Positions 18,692 to 26,499 of a DNA stretch of 64,000 nt are shown piece after piece. The stretch is from an uncultured Paracoccaceae bacterium (GTDB taxonomy: Bacteria; Pseudomonadota; Alphaproteobacteria; Rhodobacterales; Rhodobacteraceae). The stretch spans positions 62,001 through 126,000 of the forward strand of contig CANMDE010000001.1 in the NCBI GenBank assembly GCA_947496535.1, written 5' to 3'. Numbering within the stretch: the stretch's first letter is position 1; each line of letters opens with the position of its first letter. The notes beneath the pieces are model-generated. The model worked only from the letters and a program-made list of their open reading frames with translations, was not told the origin of the DNA and did not search any database. The position numbers and the translations under genes were made by a program.

Positions 18692-19603
18692 ATGGGAACA
18701 CCAATTTGCCTTGTCGGGATCGGCAAAATCGCCCTCGACCAGCACGTGCCGGCCATTGCCAATAGCGATGACTGGACCCTCGGGGCGACAGTCAGCCGGT
18801 CCGGCACAGTGGACGGTGTGCCTGCCTTCACCGATTTCGATCAGATGCTCGCGGAACGGCCCGACATCCCGGTTATCTCGCTCTGCCTGCCGCCGGTTCC
18901 CCGGTTCGACTATGCACGCAAGGCCATATTGGCGGGGCGGCACGTCATGCTTGAAAAACCACCGGGGGCAACACTGGCAGAGGTCCATGCGCTTACCAAC
19001 ATGGCGCAAGCCGCAGGCGTTACCCTCTTTGCCACATGGCACAGTCGCATGGCCGCGGGTGTGGCGCACGCGAAAGCATGGCTCAACGATAAAACCATCG
19101 CCAAAACCCACATCACCTGGAAAGAGGACGTCCGCCGCTGGCACCCGGGCCAAAACTGGGTCTTCGAGCCCGGCGGCATGGGCGTTTTTGACCCCGGCAT
19201 CAACGCGCTCTCCATCCTGACCGAGATATTGCCGACGCCCATCCATCTCCAAAACGCAACGCTGGAGTTCCCGTCGAACTGCGACACACCCATCGCCGCA
19301 CGACTGGACTGGACAGGCAATGTCACCGCCGATTTCGACTGGCGCCAAGAGGGACCGCAGAGCTGGAACATTGATGTGGAAACATCGGACGGCCGCCTCG
19401 CGCTGCGCGACGGCGGGGCGCGGCTCTTGATCGATGAAAATGAAATCGACGTAGGCCCTAACCGTGAATATCCCGCCCTCTATGAACGGATGGCGAAACT
19501 GGTGAGGGACGGCAGTTCAGACGTTGACTTGGCCCCCATGATTCACGTCGCAGACGCGCTGACGCTGGGCAAACGGGTCACGGTAGATGAGTTTCATTTC
19601 TAG
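18692..19603 (+). CDS. Gfo/Idh/MocA oxidoreductase, D-galactose 1-dehydrogenase-like
   Basis: This 303-residue NAD(P)-dependent sugar dehydrogenase has a Rossmann N-terminus (LVGIGKIALDQHVPAI) and the substrate-domain motif EKPPGATLAEVHAL (about residues 89-102). The overall pattern, including WKEDVRRWHPGQNWVFEPGGMGVFDPGINALSI, matches from memory the galactose 1-dehydrogenases of rhizobia and pseudomonads, which make galactonolactone. Length is standard. The ATG lies eight bases after an AGAGG-like site. Arabinose or fucose dehydrogenase activity is an alternative. It is divergent from the VOC-aldolase pair, 55 bases away. Confidence 0.7.
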   Translation: MGTPICLVGIGKIALDQHVPAIANSDDWTLGATVSRSGTVDGVPAFTDFDQMLAERPDIPVISLCLPPVPRFDYARKAILAGRHVMLEKPPGATLAEVHALTNMAQAAGVTLFATWHSRMAAGVAHAKAWLNDKTIAKTHITWKEDVRRWHPGQNWVFEPGGMGVFDPGINALSILTEILPTPIHLQNATLEFPSNCDTPIAARLDWTGNVTADFDWRQEGPQSWNIDVETSDGRLALRDGGARLLIDENEIDVGPNREYPALYERMAKLVRDGSSDVDLAPMIHVADALTLGKRVTVDEFHF

Positions 19604-19916
19604 CCGCGTTTCTTAACCCTGCCTTAACACTTCATACCGTGCGGGCGGTTAATCATTAATTTCGGGGCGAATGAGTACCCCGGTGCCCGACGCTTTGCCG
19701 ACGTTTGTCCGACAGGAATCTGGCAGCTAAAACCCCAAAAAATCAAGGCATTAACCTTTGATTCGCTTTACGGCGCTAACCACCGCACGGTGCCCCCTCG
19801 CGCAACACCACCGCACGTTGCGTGACAGGTTTACAAACTGCCAAAAATTTACCATTTGATAAAAAATGAAACTGTGGCAGGCTGAAGCGCAAGACAAGCC
19901 ACTACAGGAAGCAGCC
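19604..19916 (+). other. 313-base intergenic region upstream of pydA
   Basis: No gene seen. The region turns AT-rich toward pydA. It contains two near-identical 13-mers, CACCGCACGGTGC (19781-19793) and CACCGCACGTTGC (19809-19821), 28 bases apart, and the second lies in a small inverted repeat CGCAAC...GTTGCG (19801-19822). They may be a regulator's binding sites. No TTGACCA-N2-TGGTCAA operator was found here, unlike upstream of the beta-ureidopropionase gene. Confidence 0.45.
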
Positions 19917-21245
19917 ATGTCCAGCCCCATGACCCCCGGTATCACAGCCGGTCGCTTGCCCGCTGATACGCTGGCCGAAAATTTCGAGGATTTGCACGCG
20001 CCCTATGCCCCGCACGAAGCTGCTGTGGCCGCAGATCGCTGCTATTTCTGCTACGACGCACCCTGCGTGACTGCCTGTCCGACAGACATCGACATCCCGC
20101 TTTTCATCCGCCAAATCAGCACCGGCACACCAGAGGCTGCGGCAAAAACTATATTTGATCAGAACATCCTGGGCGGCATGTGCGCTCGCGTATGCCCAAC
20201 CGAAGACCTTTGCGAGCAAGCCTGCGTTCGCGAGCTGGCCGAGGGCAAGCCCGTCGAAATTGGACGTCTGCAGCGACACGCAACCGACACGCTGATGGCA
20301 AGGCAAAACCACCCCTACGAACGCGCCCCGGCCACGGGCAAAAAGGTCGCTATCGTCGGCGCTGGCCCCGCCGGTCTCGCCTGCGCGCACCGGCTCGCAA
20401 TGTATGGGCATGACGTGACCATCTATGACGCCGAGGAAAAGGCTGGCGGGCTCAACGAATTCGGCATAGCAGCCTATAAAACAACAGATAATTTCGCCGC
20501 GCGAGAGGTCGATTGGCTCCTCGGCATCGGCGGGATCACGATCAAGACAGGGATGCGGCTGGGCGATAACCTGTCGCTTGATGACCTGACCGGCTGCTTC
20601 CCGGCGGTCTTCCTCAGCATCGGCCTCGGCGGTGTGAACGCGTTGCGCAGCGAAGGCGAAGACAAGGACGGCGTGCGCGATGCCGTTGAATTCATTGCAG
20701 CTTTGCGACAGGCCAGCGACCTTGCATCCATCCCCGTGGGTCGCGACGTCGTGGTAATTGGTGGTGGTATGACAGCGGTAGACGCCGCCGTACAATCCAA
20801 ATTACTGGGCGCACAAAACGTGACTATCGCCTACCGACGCGGGCGCGAGGCGATGAGCGCGAGCGAGTTCGAACAGGACCTCGCCGCCTCCAAAGGTGTT
20901 CGTCTGATGTTCAACGTTCAACCCAAAGCCATCCATGGAGACAGCACCGTAAACGAGATCGAATTGGAGTATACCAGTGACGACGGCGACGGCCTCAAAG
21001 GCACCGGAGAAACTATTCGCCTACCTGCAAGCCAGGTTTTCAAGGCGATTGGGCAGGCTTTGGAAACTGAATCCAACTTGAAACTCGAAGGCCGCAAAAT
21101 TGCTGTGACGGGGGCCGGACGGACCAGCCGTGACGGTGTCTGGGCCGGTGGCGACTGCGCCAGCGGCGGCGATGATCTGACGGTGACAGCGGTCGCCGAA
21201 GGGCGCGATGCGGCCGAAGACATCCACGCCGCGCTTTCTGCCTAA
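19917..21245 (+). CDS. preT: NAD(P)-dependent dihydropyrimidine dehydrogenase, GltD-like subunit
   Basis: This 442-residue flavoprotein supplies electrons to the FMN subunit encoded at 22175. N-terminal iron-sulfur cysteines are in CYFCYDAPCVTACPTDIDIP and GGMCARVCPTEDLCEQACVR. The FAD motif is VAIVGAGPAGLACAHRLAMYG, and the NAD(P)H motif is VVIGGGMTAVDAAVQSKLLGA. The start at 19917 has AGGAAG eight bases upstream; an in-frame ATG at 19866 lacks one. PreT/PydA with PreA reduces uracil and thymine to the 5,6-dihydro forms, step one of reductive pyrimidine catabolism. Usually the subunit genes adjoin; here a methyltransferase gene separates them. Confidence 0.9.
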   Translation: MSSPMTPGITAGRLPADTLAENFEDLHAPYAPHEAAVAADRCYFCYDAPCVTACPTDIDIPLFIRQISTGTPEAAAKTIFDQNILGGMCARVCPTEDLCEQACVRELAEGKPVEIGRLQRHATDTLMARQNHPYERAPATGKKVAIVGAGPAGLACAHRLAMYGHDVTIYDAEEKAGGLNEFGIAAYKTTDNFAAREVDWLLGIGGITIKTGMRLGDNLSLDDLTGCFPAVFLSIGLGGVNALRSEGEDKDGVRDAVEFIAALRQASDLASIPVGRDVVVIGGGMTAVDAAVQSKLLGAQNVTIAYRRGREAMSASEFEQDLAASKGVRLMFNVQPKAIHGDSTVNEIELEYTSDDGDGLKGTGETIRLPASQVFKAIGQALETESNLKLEGRKIAVTGAGRTSRDGVWAGGDCASGGDDLTVTAVAEGRDAAEDIHAALSA

Positions 21246-21289
21246 GCTGTGTTATGCTGGGTAGCAGGATAGCTGAATTGGAGGGAGAG

Positions 21290-22126
21290 ATGGAAACGCT
21301 CGAAACCCGAGTCGCCGCGCATTACACCACGCAAGATTTGCTGGACCGTATTGATGCGGCGTTGAAAGAACAGGGCGTCGAGATTGCGACCATCGATGAC
21401 CTGAAACCAATTGACGAATTTCACACTGGCGGGATTGAAGCAACTGAAGCCCTGCTGATGCAGCTGGACATCACCGCCGAAACAAAGGTGCTCGACATCG
21501 GTTGTGGCCTTGGCGGAACCGCACGCCACATCGTGCATCGGTACGGCGCACATGTGACTGGTATCGATCTGACGCCTTTGTTTGTTGAGGTGGGTCAGGC
21601 GCTGAACACCCGTGTTCATCTGGATGAGGCAATCGATCTACACGTCGCATCCGCAACAGCCCTGCCGATGGATGACGCTAGCGTGGATCTGGTGACGATG
21701 TTCCATGTGGGTATGAATATCACTGACAAACCAACACTGTTTGCCGAAGTCGCACGGGTTCTGAAACCGGGCGGTCGGTTCGCTTTGTTTGACGTGATGC
21801 GCGACGGCGATCCGGGCGATCTGGAGTTTCCGCTGCCTTGGTCCGAAATAGCGGAAACATCTTTTGTTGAAGCTCCCGCGGCTTATCTGGATGCCGCCGC
21901 CGCCGCAGGCCTCGATTTACATATGCAGCGGGACCGAAAAGACTTCACGCTCAGCTATTTTGATCATGTGTTTGCTACCATCGAAAAGATGGGCGGGCCG
22001 CCACCGCTGGGCATTCACCTGCTGATGAGAGAAACGGCCGGTCAAAAGCTGAGCAACTATGTCGCTAACGTCAAATCAGGGCGAACTGCACCGGTCGAGA
22101 TGATTTTCGACAAGGCTGCAAGCTGA
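21290..22126 (+). CDS. class I SAM-dependent methyltransferase in the pyrimidine operon
   Basis: The 278-residue product has motif I VLDIGCGLGGTARHIVHRYGAHVTGIDLTP and the post-I/II region MDDASVDLVTMFHVGMNITDKPTLFAEVARVLKPGGRFALFDVMRDG, resembling small-molecule methyltransferases of the UbiE/sarcosine-dimethylglycine type. ATG 21290 is preceded by GGAGG at a five-base spacing; an earlier ATG at 21254 has none. It is inserted between the two dihydropyrimidine dehydrogenase subunit genes and reads in the same direction with 44-48 base gaps. No methylation step is known in reductive uracil degradation, so the substrate is unknown. Confidence 0.85.
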   Translation: METLETRVAAHYTTQDLLDRIDAALKEQGVEIATIDDLKPIDEFHTGGIEATEALLMQLDITAETKVLDIGCGLGGTARHIVHRYGAHVTGIDLTPLFVEVGQALNTRVHLDEAIDLHVASATALPMDDASVDLVTMFHVGMNITDKPTLFAEVARVLKPGGRFALFDVMRDGDPGDLEFPLPWSEIAETSFVEAPAAYLDAAAAAGLDLHMQRDRKDFTLSYFDHVFATIEKMGGPPPLGIHLLMRETAGQKLSNYVANVKSGRTAPVEMIFDKAAS

Positions 22127-22174
22127 TGATGCGGCGGAATATATTCACGTGCGTAAGGCATACAGGAGACAAGA

Positions 22175-23479
22175 ATGGCTGATCTCACAACTGATTTCCT
22201 GGGCATCAAAAGCCCTAACCCGTTCTGGCTGGCCTCTGCACCGCCGACCGATAAAGAATACAACGTCCGCCGCGCCTTTGAGGCCGGCTGGGGTGGTGTC
22301 GTTTGGAAAACACTCGGCGCGGAAGGTCCACCAGTTGTTAACGTCAATGGGCCAAGATACGGCGCGATCTATGGCGCGGACCGGCGGCTGTTGGGTCTGA
22401 ACAATATTGAACTGATCACCGACCGGCCGCTTGAAACCAACCTCGAAGAAATCGCGCGGGTCAAAGCAGACTATCCCGACCGGGCAATGATCGTCAGCAT
22501 CATGGTCCCTTGCGAGGAAGAGGCATGGAAAGCGATCCTGCCCCGCGTGGCTGAAACCGGCGCGGACGGCATCGAACTCAATTTCGGCTGCCCGCACGGT
22601 ATGTCTGAACGCGGCATGGGCTCTGCCGTGGGCCAAGTGCCTGAGTACATCGAAATGGTCACGCGCTGGTGCAAACAATATTACGACAAGCCGGTCATCG
22701 TGAAGCTGACGCCCAACATCACAGATGTCCGCAAACCAGCGACGGCAGCAAAAAATGGCGGTGCAGATGCTGTAAGCCTGATTAACACAATAAATTCAAT
22801 AACTTCCGTTAATCTCGATACAATGTCGCCAGAGCCATCCATCGACGGCAAGGGTTCCCATGGCGGCTATTGCGGCCCAGCGGTCAAACCCATTGCCATG
22901 TCCATGGTCTCTGAAATTGCCCGCAACCCTGACACCCATGGCCTGCCCATCAGCGGCATCGGGGGGATCACCACGTGGCGCGATGCGGCAGAGTTCATCA
23001 GCCTTGGTTGCGGCAACGTGCAGGTCTGCACGGCGGCCATGACCTATGGTTTCAAGATCGTACAAGAGATGTGCAGCGGCCTTTCCCAATGGATGGACGA
23101 AAAGGGTTATACGTCCGTCGAAGAGGTCGTGGGTCGTGCGGTTCCTAACGTGACAGACTGGCAGTATCTGAACCTCAACTACATCGCGAAAGCTCATATA
23201 AATCAGGACGACTGCATCAAATGCGGCCGTTGCTATGCGGCCTGCGAAGACACGAGCCATCAGGCGATAGCGATGTCCGATGACCGAACCTTCAGCGTCA
23301 TCGACGAGGAATGCGTCGCCTGCAATCTTTGCGTCGACGTCTGCCCGGTCGAGGATTGCATCACCATGGTCGAGATGGAGCCGGGCCAGATCGACCCGCG
23401 CACGGGCAAGGTGGTGGAAAAGGAATACGCCAACTGGACCACGCACCCCAATAATCCGGGCGCAGTCGCCGCAGAATGA
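22175..23479 (+). CDS. preA: NAD-dependent dihydropyrimidine dehydrogenase, FMN/Fe-S subunit
   Basis: This 434-residue enzyme resembles the C-terminal half of eukaryotic dihydropyrimidine dehydrogenase. It opens as a dihydroorotate-dehydrogenase-like TIM barrel (NPFWLASAPPTDKEYN), and the active-site loop NFGCPHGMSERGMGSAVGQ (about residues 132-150) includes the catalytic Cys-containing segment. The C-terminus has two 4Fe-4S motifs, CIKCGRCYAAC and CVACNLCVDVCPVEDC. It reduces uracil or thymine using electrons relayed by PreT. The stop overlaps the next ATG by four bases. Length is normal. Confidence 0.93.
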   Translation: MADLTTDFLGIKSPNPFWLASAPPTDKEYNVRRAFEAGWGGVVWKTLGAEGPPVVNVNGPRYGAIYGADRRLLGLNNIELITDRPLETNLEEIARVKADYPDRAMIVSIMVPCEEEAWKAILPRVAETGADGIELNFGCPHGMSERGMGSAVGQVPEYIEMVTRWCKQYYDKPVIVKLTPNITDVRKPATAAKNGGADAVSLINTINSITSVNLDTMSPEPSIDGKGSHGGYCGPAVKPIAMSMVSEIARNPDTHGLPISGIGGITTWRDAAEFISLGCGNVQVCTAAMTYGFKIVQEMCSGLSQWMDEKGYTSVEEVVGRAVPNVTDWQYLNLNYIAKAHINQDDCIKCGRCYAACEDTSHQAIAMSDDRTFSVIDEECVACNLCVDVCPVEDCITMVEMEPGQIDPRTGKVVEKEYANWTTHPNNPGAVAAE

Positions 23480-24174
23480 TACGCTCGTTGCTACTGGCGG
23501 CCTGCGTCATCGCTGGCCTCATTGCACTGTGGCAACTTAGTAAATCTCAGACCTATCAAGTGTTTGGGGAGGCCATCGCACGGGGTGAGGTGGACGCACC
23601 CATCATCGCCCTGACCTTCGACGACGGCCCGTCTCGCAAACACACCGCCGCTGTACTGGATTTGCTCGCCGCGAAAGATGTCGCCGCCACTTTCTTTCTG
23701 ACCGGCCATGAGGCCAAGGCAAATCATGACCTCACCCGCCAGATTGCCGAGAACGGCCATGAGCTAGGCAACCATTCTTTCAACCACGACCGGCTTATCC
23801 TGAAATCCACCACACGAATACGCGAAGAACTGGCCCAGACCGACGCAGTCTTTCGCGATGCCGGCTACACTGGCCCAATTCCGTTTCGGCCACCTTATGG
23901 CCAGAAACTGTTGGTTCTACCATGGGTGCTGAGCGAACAGGATCGTCCAAGTATCATGTGGGATGTGGAAGCCGGGCCCGAAGATCAAACGTCACAAGCC
24001 ATGGCTGATGACGTCATCGCCAAGGCTCGTTCCGGGTCAATCGTGCTTATGCACGTGATGTATGACAGCCGTGGTACTTCCCGTGACGCACTACCGATGA
24101 TCATCGACGGGCTGCGAGAGCGCAGTTTCCGGTTCGTGACCGCGACTGAACTGCTCGCGGCGCAGGGTAGTTAG
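23476..24174 (+). CDS. polysaccharide deacetylase-family protein (NodB domain)
   Basis: This 232-residue protein has an N-terminal hydrophobic anchor/signal (MIRSLLLAACVIAGLIALW) and a NodB domain. Motif 1 is TFDDGPSRKHT (metal Asp), motif 2 NHSFNHD supplies the HxxxH metal pair, motif 3 is RPPYGQ and a C-terminal motif is VLMHVMYDSRGTS. All metal and catalytic residues appear present, so it is probably an active periplasmic or membrane-bound amidase/deacetylase. It overlaps the preA stop (ATGA), hence its operon membership. A role in pyrimidine breakdown is not obvious. The family also contains Pel/Puu-type ureide and amide hydrolases, which makes that a possibility. Confidence 0.85.
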   Translation: MIRSLLLAACVIAGLIALWQLSKSQTYQVFGEAIARGEVDAPIIALTFDDGPSRKHTAAVLDLLAAKDVAATFFLTGHEAKANHDLTRQIAENGHELGNHSFNHDRLILKSTTRIREELAQTDAVFRDAGYTGPIPFRPPYGQKLLVLPWVLSEQDRPSIMWDVEAGPEDQTSQAMADDVIAKARSGSIVLMHVMYDSRGTSRDALPMIIDGLRERSFRFVTATELLAAQGS

Positions 24175-24199
24175 AAACAAACAAAACACAGGTTGTTTC
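24174..24199. terminator. possible bidirectional hairpin between convergent genes
   Basis: GAAACAA (24174-24180) and TTGTTTC (24193-24199) form an inverted repeat with a 12-base loop, located between the converging deacetylase and rutR genes. It is AT-rich and short, so terminator function is only a suggestion. Confidence 0.3.
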
Positions 24200-24815
24200 A
24201 ATGATCCTTAGCCTCTGGCGCCAACATACGTCGGAAGAATAGTTCCACATGAGCCGCCGCATCGGGGAACGTATCGGCTTTGTTCAGCACAGCACGCACC
24301 TGCACGTCAAAATCCGCGTAGTGTTGGGTCATGGCCCAGACAGAAAAGATCAGGTGGTGCGGGTCGATCGGGGCAATCTTGCCTGCGGCGATCCAGCCCC
24401 GCAAAATAACTGCCTTTTCGTCGACCACCATCCGTAGGTCTCCCTTCAAATGCGTGGAGATATGTGGCGCGCCTTGCAGGATTTCAGAAGCAAACAAACG
24501 ACTTTCCCGCGGAAAGTCGCGGCTCATTTCCATCTTGCGCCGCACATAGCCAAGTATTTCTTCAATAGGCTCACCATCCGGGTCGAGTTCCTTGAAAGGT
24601 TCCAGCCAGGTTTCGAGCAGCCGTTCCAGAAGGGCGGTGTAAATGGCTTCTTTCGAGGGGAAGTAGTAAAGCAGATTGGGCTTCGACAGCCCTGCCGCCT
24701 CTGCGATCTGATCCAATGTCGTGCCGCGAAAGCCGAACTGCGAAAACATCTCCAGCCCGGCAGACATAATGGCGGCCCGGTTGCGTTGTTGAATGCGGGT
24801 TGGCGGCTTGGTCAT
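24198..24815 (-). CDS. rutR: TetR-family pyrimidine regulator RutR
   Basis: This 205-residue repressor has a TetR helix-turn-helix (MFSQFGFRGTTLDQIAEAAGLSKPNLLYYFPSKEAIY) and a ligand domain containing SRLFASEILQGAPH and PIDPHHLIFSVWAMTQHYADF, both closely similar to Escherichia coli RutR. RutR there binds uracil/thymine and controls pyrimidine degradation. The assignment is strengthened by a perfect RutR-type operator 126 bases upstream of its start and by the reductive pyrimidine genes on both sides. It is transcribed divergently from the beta-ureidopropionase operon, 173 bases away, and likely represses it in the absence of pyrimidine. Confidence 0.92.
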   Translation of the reverse strand: MTKPPTRIQQRNRAAIMSAGLEMFSQFGFRGTTLDQIAEAAGLSKPNLLYYFPSKEAIYTALLERLLETWLEPFKELDPDGEPIEEILGYVRRKMEMSRDFPRESRLFASEILQGAPHISTHLKGDLRMVVDEKAVILRGWIAAGKIAPIDPHHLIFSVWAMTQHYADFDVQVRAVLNKADTFPDAAAHVELFFRRMLAPEAKDH

Positions 24816-24908
24816 AGGTGATCTTTGCTCAAAATTCGGGCGCGACCGTCGTATAGTATGCCGCTTAGCTTACTCTATTGGCTTTTGCCCGTATAGCACG
24901 CGGAAAAC

Positions 24909-24937
24909 TTGACTGGCGTTCCGCCTCTGTTAGCGTT
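24909..24937 (+). promoter_or_regulatory. candidate promoter of the pydC operon
   Basis: TTGACT (24909-24914) could be a -35 element with a weak -10 AGCGTT 17 bases later. If real, the RutR palindrome would sit right after the promoter, where bound repressor would block initiation. The -10 match is poor, so this is a low-confidence guess. Confidence 0.25.
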
Positions 24938-24940
24938 GTT

Positions 24941-24956
24941 TTGACCATATGGTCAA
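24941..24956. promoter_or_regulatory. RutR operator
   Basis: TTGACCATATGGTCAA is a perfect 16-base palindrome and matches the E. coli RutR consensus TTGACCA-N2-TGGTCAA exactly. It lies 33 bases before the ATG of the beta-ureidopropionase gene, in the divergent rutR-pydC region, so it probably controls the catabolic operon and perhaps rutR itself. Confidence 0.9.
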
Positions 24957-24988
24957 ACCTTGATCGCCCCAGCTAGGAGACTTCAGCC

Positions 24989-26239
24989 ATGGCAGCCCCC
25001 GGAGAGAACCTGAAGATCAACGGTGCGCGGTTGTGGGATAGCCTGATGGAGATGGCAAAAATTGGCCCTGGTGTGGCTGGCGGAAACAATCGCCAAACCC
25101 TGACCGACGAAGACAGCGAAGGTCGTCACTTGTTTCAGAAATGGTGCGATGCAGCGGGCTGTTCGATGGGCGTGGATGAGATCGGCAACATGTTTGCCCG
25201 ACGCGAGGGGACGGACCCTGATGCGCTGCCGGTCTATGTCGGATCACACTTGGACACGCAGCCGACCGGCGGCAAATATGATGGCGTCTTGGGTGTTCTT
25301 GGCGGGCTAGAAATCATCCGCACACTTAACGACCTTGATATCAAGACCAAGCACCCGATTGTCGTGACCAACTGGACCAACGAGGAGGGCACACGCTACG
25401 CCCCTGCCATGCTCGCTTCGGGCGTTTTTGCGGGCAAGCATACGCTCGATTGGGCGAATGACCGGGTGGATGCGGATGGCAAGCGGTTCGGTGATGAGCT
25501 GGAAAGGATCGGTTGGAAAGGCGAAGAAAAAGTTGGTGACCGCAAGATGCACGCCTTTTTTGAGCTGCATATCGAACAGGGCCCAATATTGGAGGCTGAG
25601 GGCAAGGATATTGGCGTTGTCACCCACGGGCAGGGCCTGCGCTGGATCGAATGCACGGTGACGGGCAAGGAAAGCCACACAGGCTCCACTCCCATGCACA
25701 TGCGCAAGAATGCAGGCCGTGGCCTCGCCCTGATCACCGAACTGGTGCACGAGATCGCGATGAAAAACCAGCCCAACGCGGTGGGCGCTATCGGGCATAT
25801 CGACGTCTATCCCAACAGCCGGAACATCATCCCCGGCAAGGTGGTCTTCACCGTCGATATGCGCACGCATCTGCTGGACAAGCTGAACGCGATGGTAGCC
25901 GAATTGATGGAACGCGCACCGAAATTATGCGAAGATATAGGCGTGAGCTTCGAGGCCGAGATCGTTGGCCAGTTCGACCCGCCGGCCTTTGATGAGGGCT
26001 GCGTGACGGCTGTGCGGAACGCGGCAGAGCGTTTGGGGTACAGTCACATGGATATCGTCTCAGGCGCGGGGCACGATGCGTGCTGGATCAACGATATATA
26101 CCCGACAGCAATGGTGATGTGCCCCTGCGTGGACGGGCTGAGCCACAACGAGGCGGAAGAGATCTCACCGGAGTGGGCTGCCGCGGGGACGGATGTGTTG
26201 TTCCACGCGGTTGTGGAAACGGCGGAGATTGTGGGGTGA
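24989..26239 (+). CDS. pydC: beta-ureidopropionase (N-carbamoyl-beta-alanine amidohydrolase)
   Basis: This 416-residue M20-type zinc hydrolase has the allantoate/carbamoyl amidohydrolase signatures GSHLDTQPTGGKYDGVLGVLG, TNEEGTRYAPAMLASGVFAG, LHIEQGPILEAEGKDIGVVTHGQG, GSTPMHMRKNAGR and GAGHDACWI. GLSHNEAEE near the C-terminus contributes the final metal histidine. Placement with dihydropyrimidinase and dihydropyrimidine dehydrogenase favours hydrolysis of N-carbamoyl-beta-alanine (or its methylated analogue) over allantoate. AGGAGA precedes the ATG. It is the first gene of the operon behind the RutR box, and its stop overlaps a GTG of a small unknown gene. Confidence 0.9.
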   Translation: MAAPGENLKINGARLWDSLMEMAKIGPGVAGGNNRQTLTDEDSEGRHLFQKWCDAAGCSMGVDEIGNMFARREGTDPDALPVYVGSHLDTQPTGGKYDGVLGVLGGLEIIRTLNDLDIKTKHPIVVTNWTNEEGTRYAPAMLASGVFAGKHTLDWANDRVDADGKRFGDELERIGWKGEEKVGDRKMHAFFELHIEQGPILEAEGKDIGVVTHGQGLRWIECTVTGKESHTGSTPMHMRKNAGRGLALITELVHEIAMKNQPNAVGAIGHIDVYPNSRNIIPGKVVFTVDMRTHLLDKLNAMVAELMERAPKLCEDIGVSFEAEIVGQFDPPAFDEGCVTAVRNAAERLGYSHMDIVSGAGHDACWINDIYPTAMVMCPCVDGLSHNEAEEISPEWAAAGTDVLFHAVVETAEIVG

Positions 26240-26499
26240 ACTTGGGTGATGCCGTCCGGCTTGCTACATTTCAGGGAGCCATAAATGGCCCTGATTGTAC
26301 GCGGCCAGATGAGGATTATTGGAAGCTTGTTGGACACTGCGGGATAGTTACGAAAGCATCAAAAAATAGAGCGCTCGTTGAGTTTTCAATAGATGTTCTG
26401 GCCCTTGGTCTTGCTTGTCACAACGAGGCACCAAACTCACTCTGGATATCTATTTCCGACCTTAGATTAGATCTAGAAAATAGGACAAAGAACACATGA
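26236..26499 (+). CDS. small conserved-looking protein between pydC and the dihydropyrimidinase gene
   Basis: An 87-residue frame starts with GTG 26236 (overlapping the pydC stop as GTGA) and ends with TGA 26497-26499, overlapping the next ATG as ATGA. Perfect coupling on both ends argues that it is translated. The product has alternating charged and hydrophobic stretches, DAVRLATFQGAI, WKLVGHCGIVTK, RALVEFSIDVLALGL and CHNEAPNSLWISISDLRLD, which suggest a compact beta-barrel such as an SH3-like fold. I do not recognise the family. Its base composition is clearly more AT-rich than its neighbours, suggesting recent acquisition. Confidence 0.7.
   Translation: MNLGDAVRLATFQGAINGPDCTRPDEDYWKLVGHCGIVTKASKNRALVEFSIDVLALGLACHNEAPNSLWISISDLRLDLENRTKNT

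Noticed and set aside
19604..19916. Search for a second RutR operator upstream of preT
   Set aside because: No TTGACCA-N2-TGGTCAA or close variant could be found there by eye.
19902..20795. 297-residue minus-strand frame across preT
   Set aside because: Antisense to a clear iron-sulfur flavoprotein gene; composition effect.
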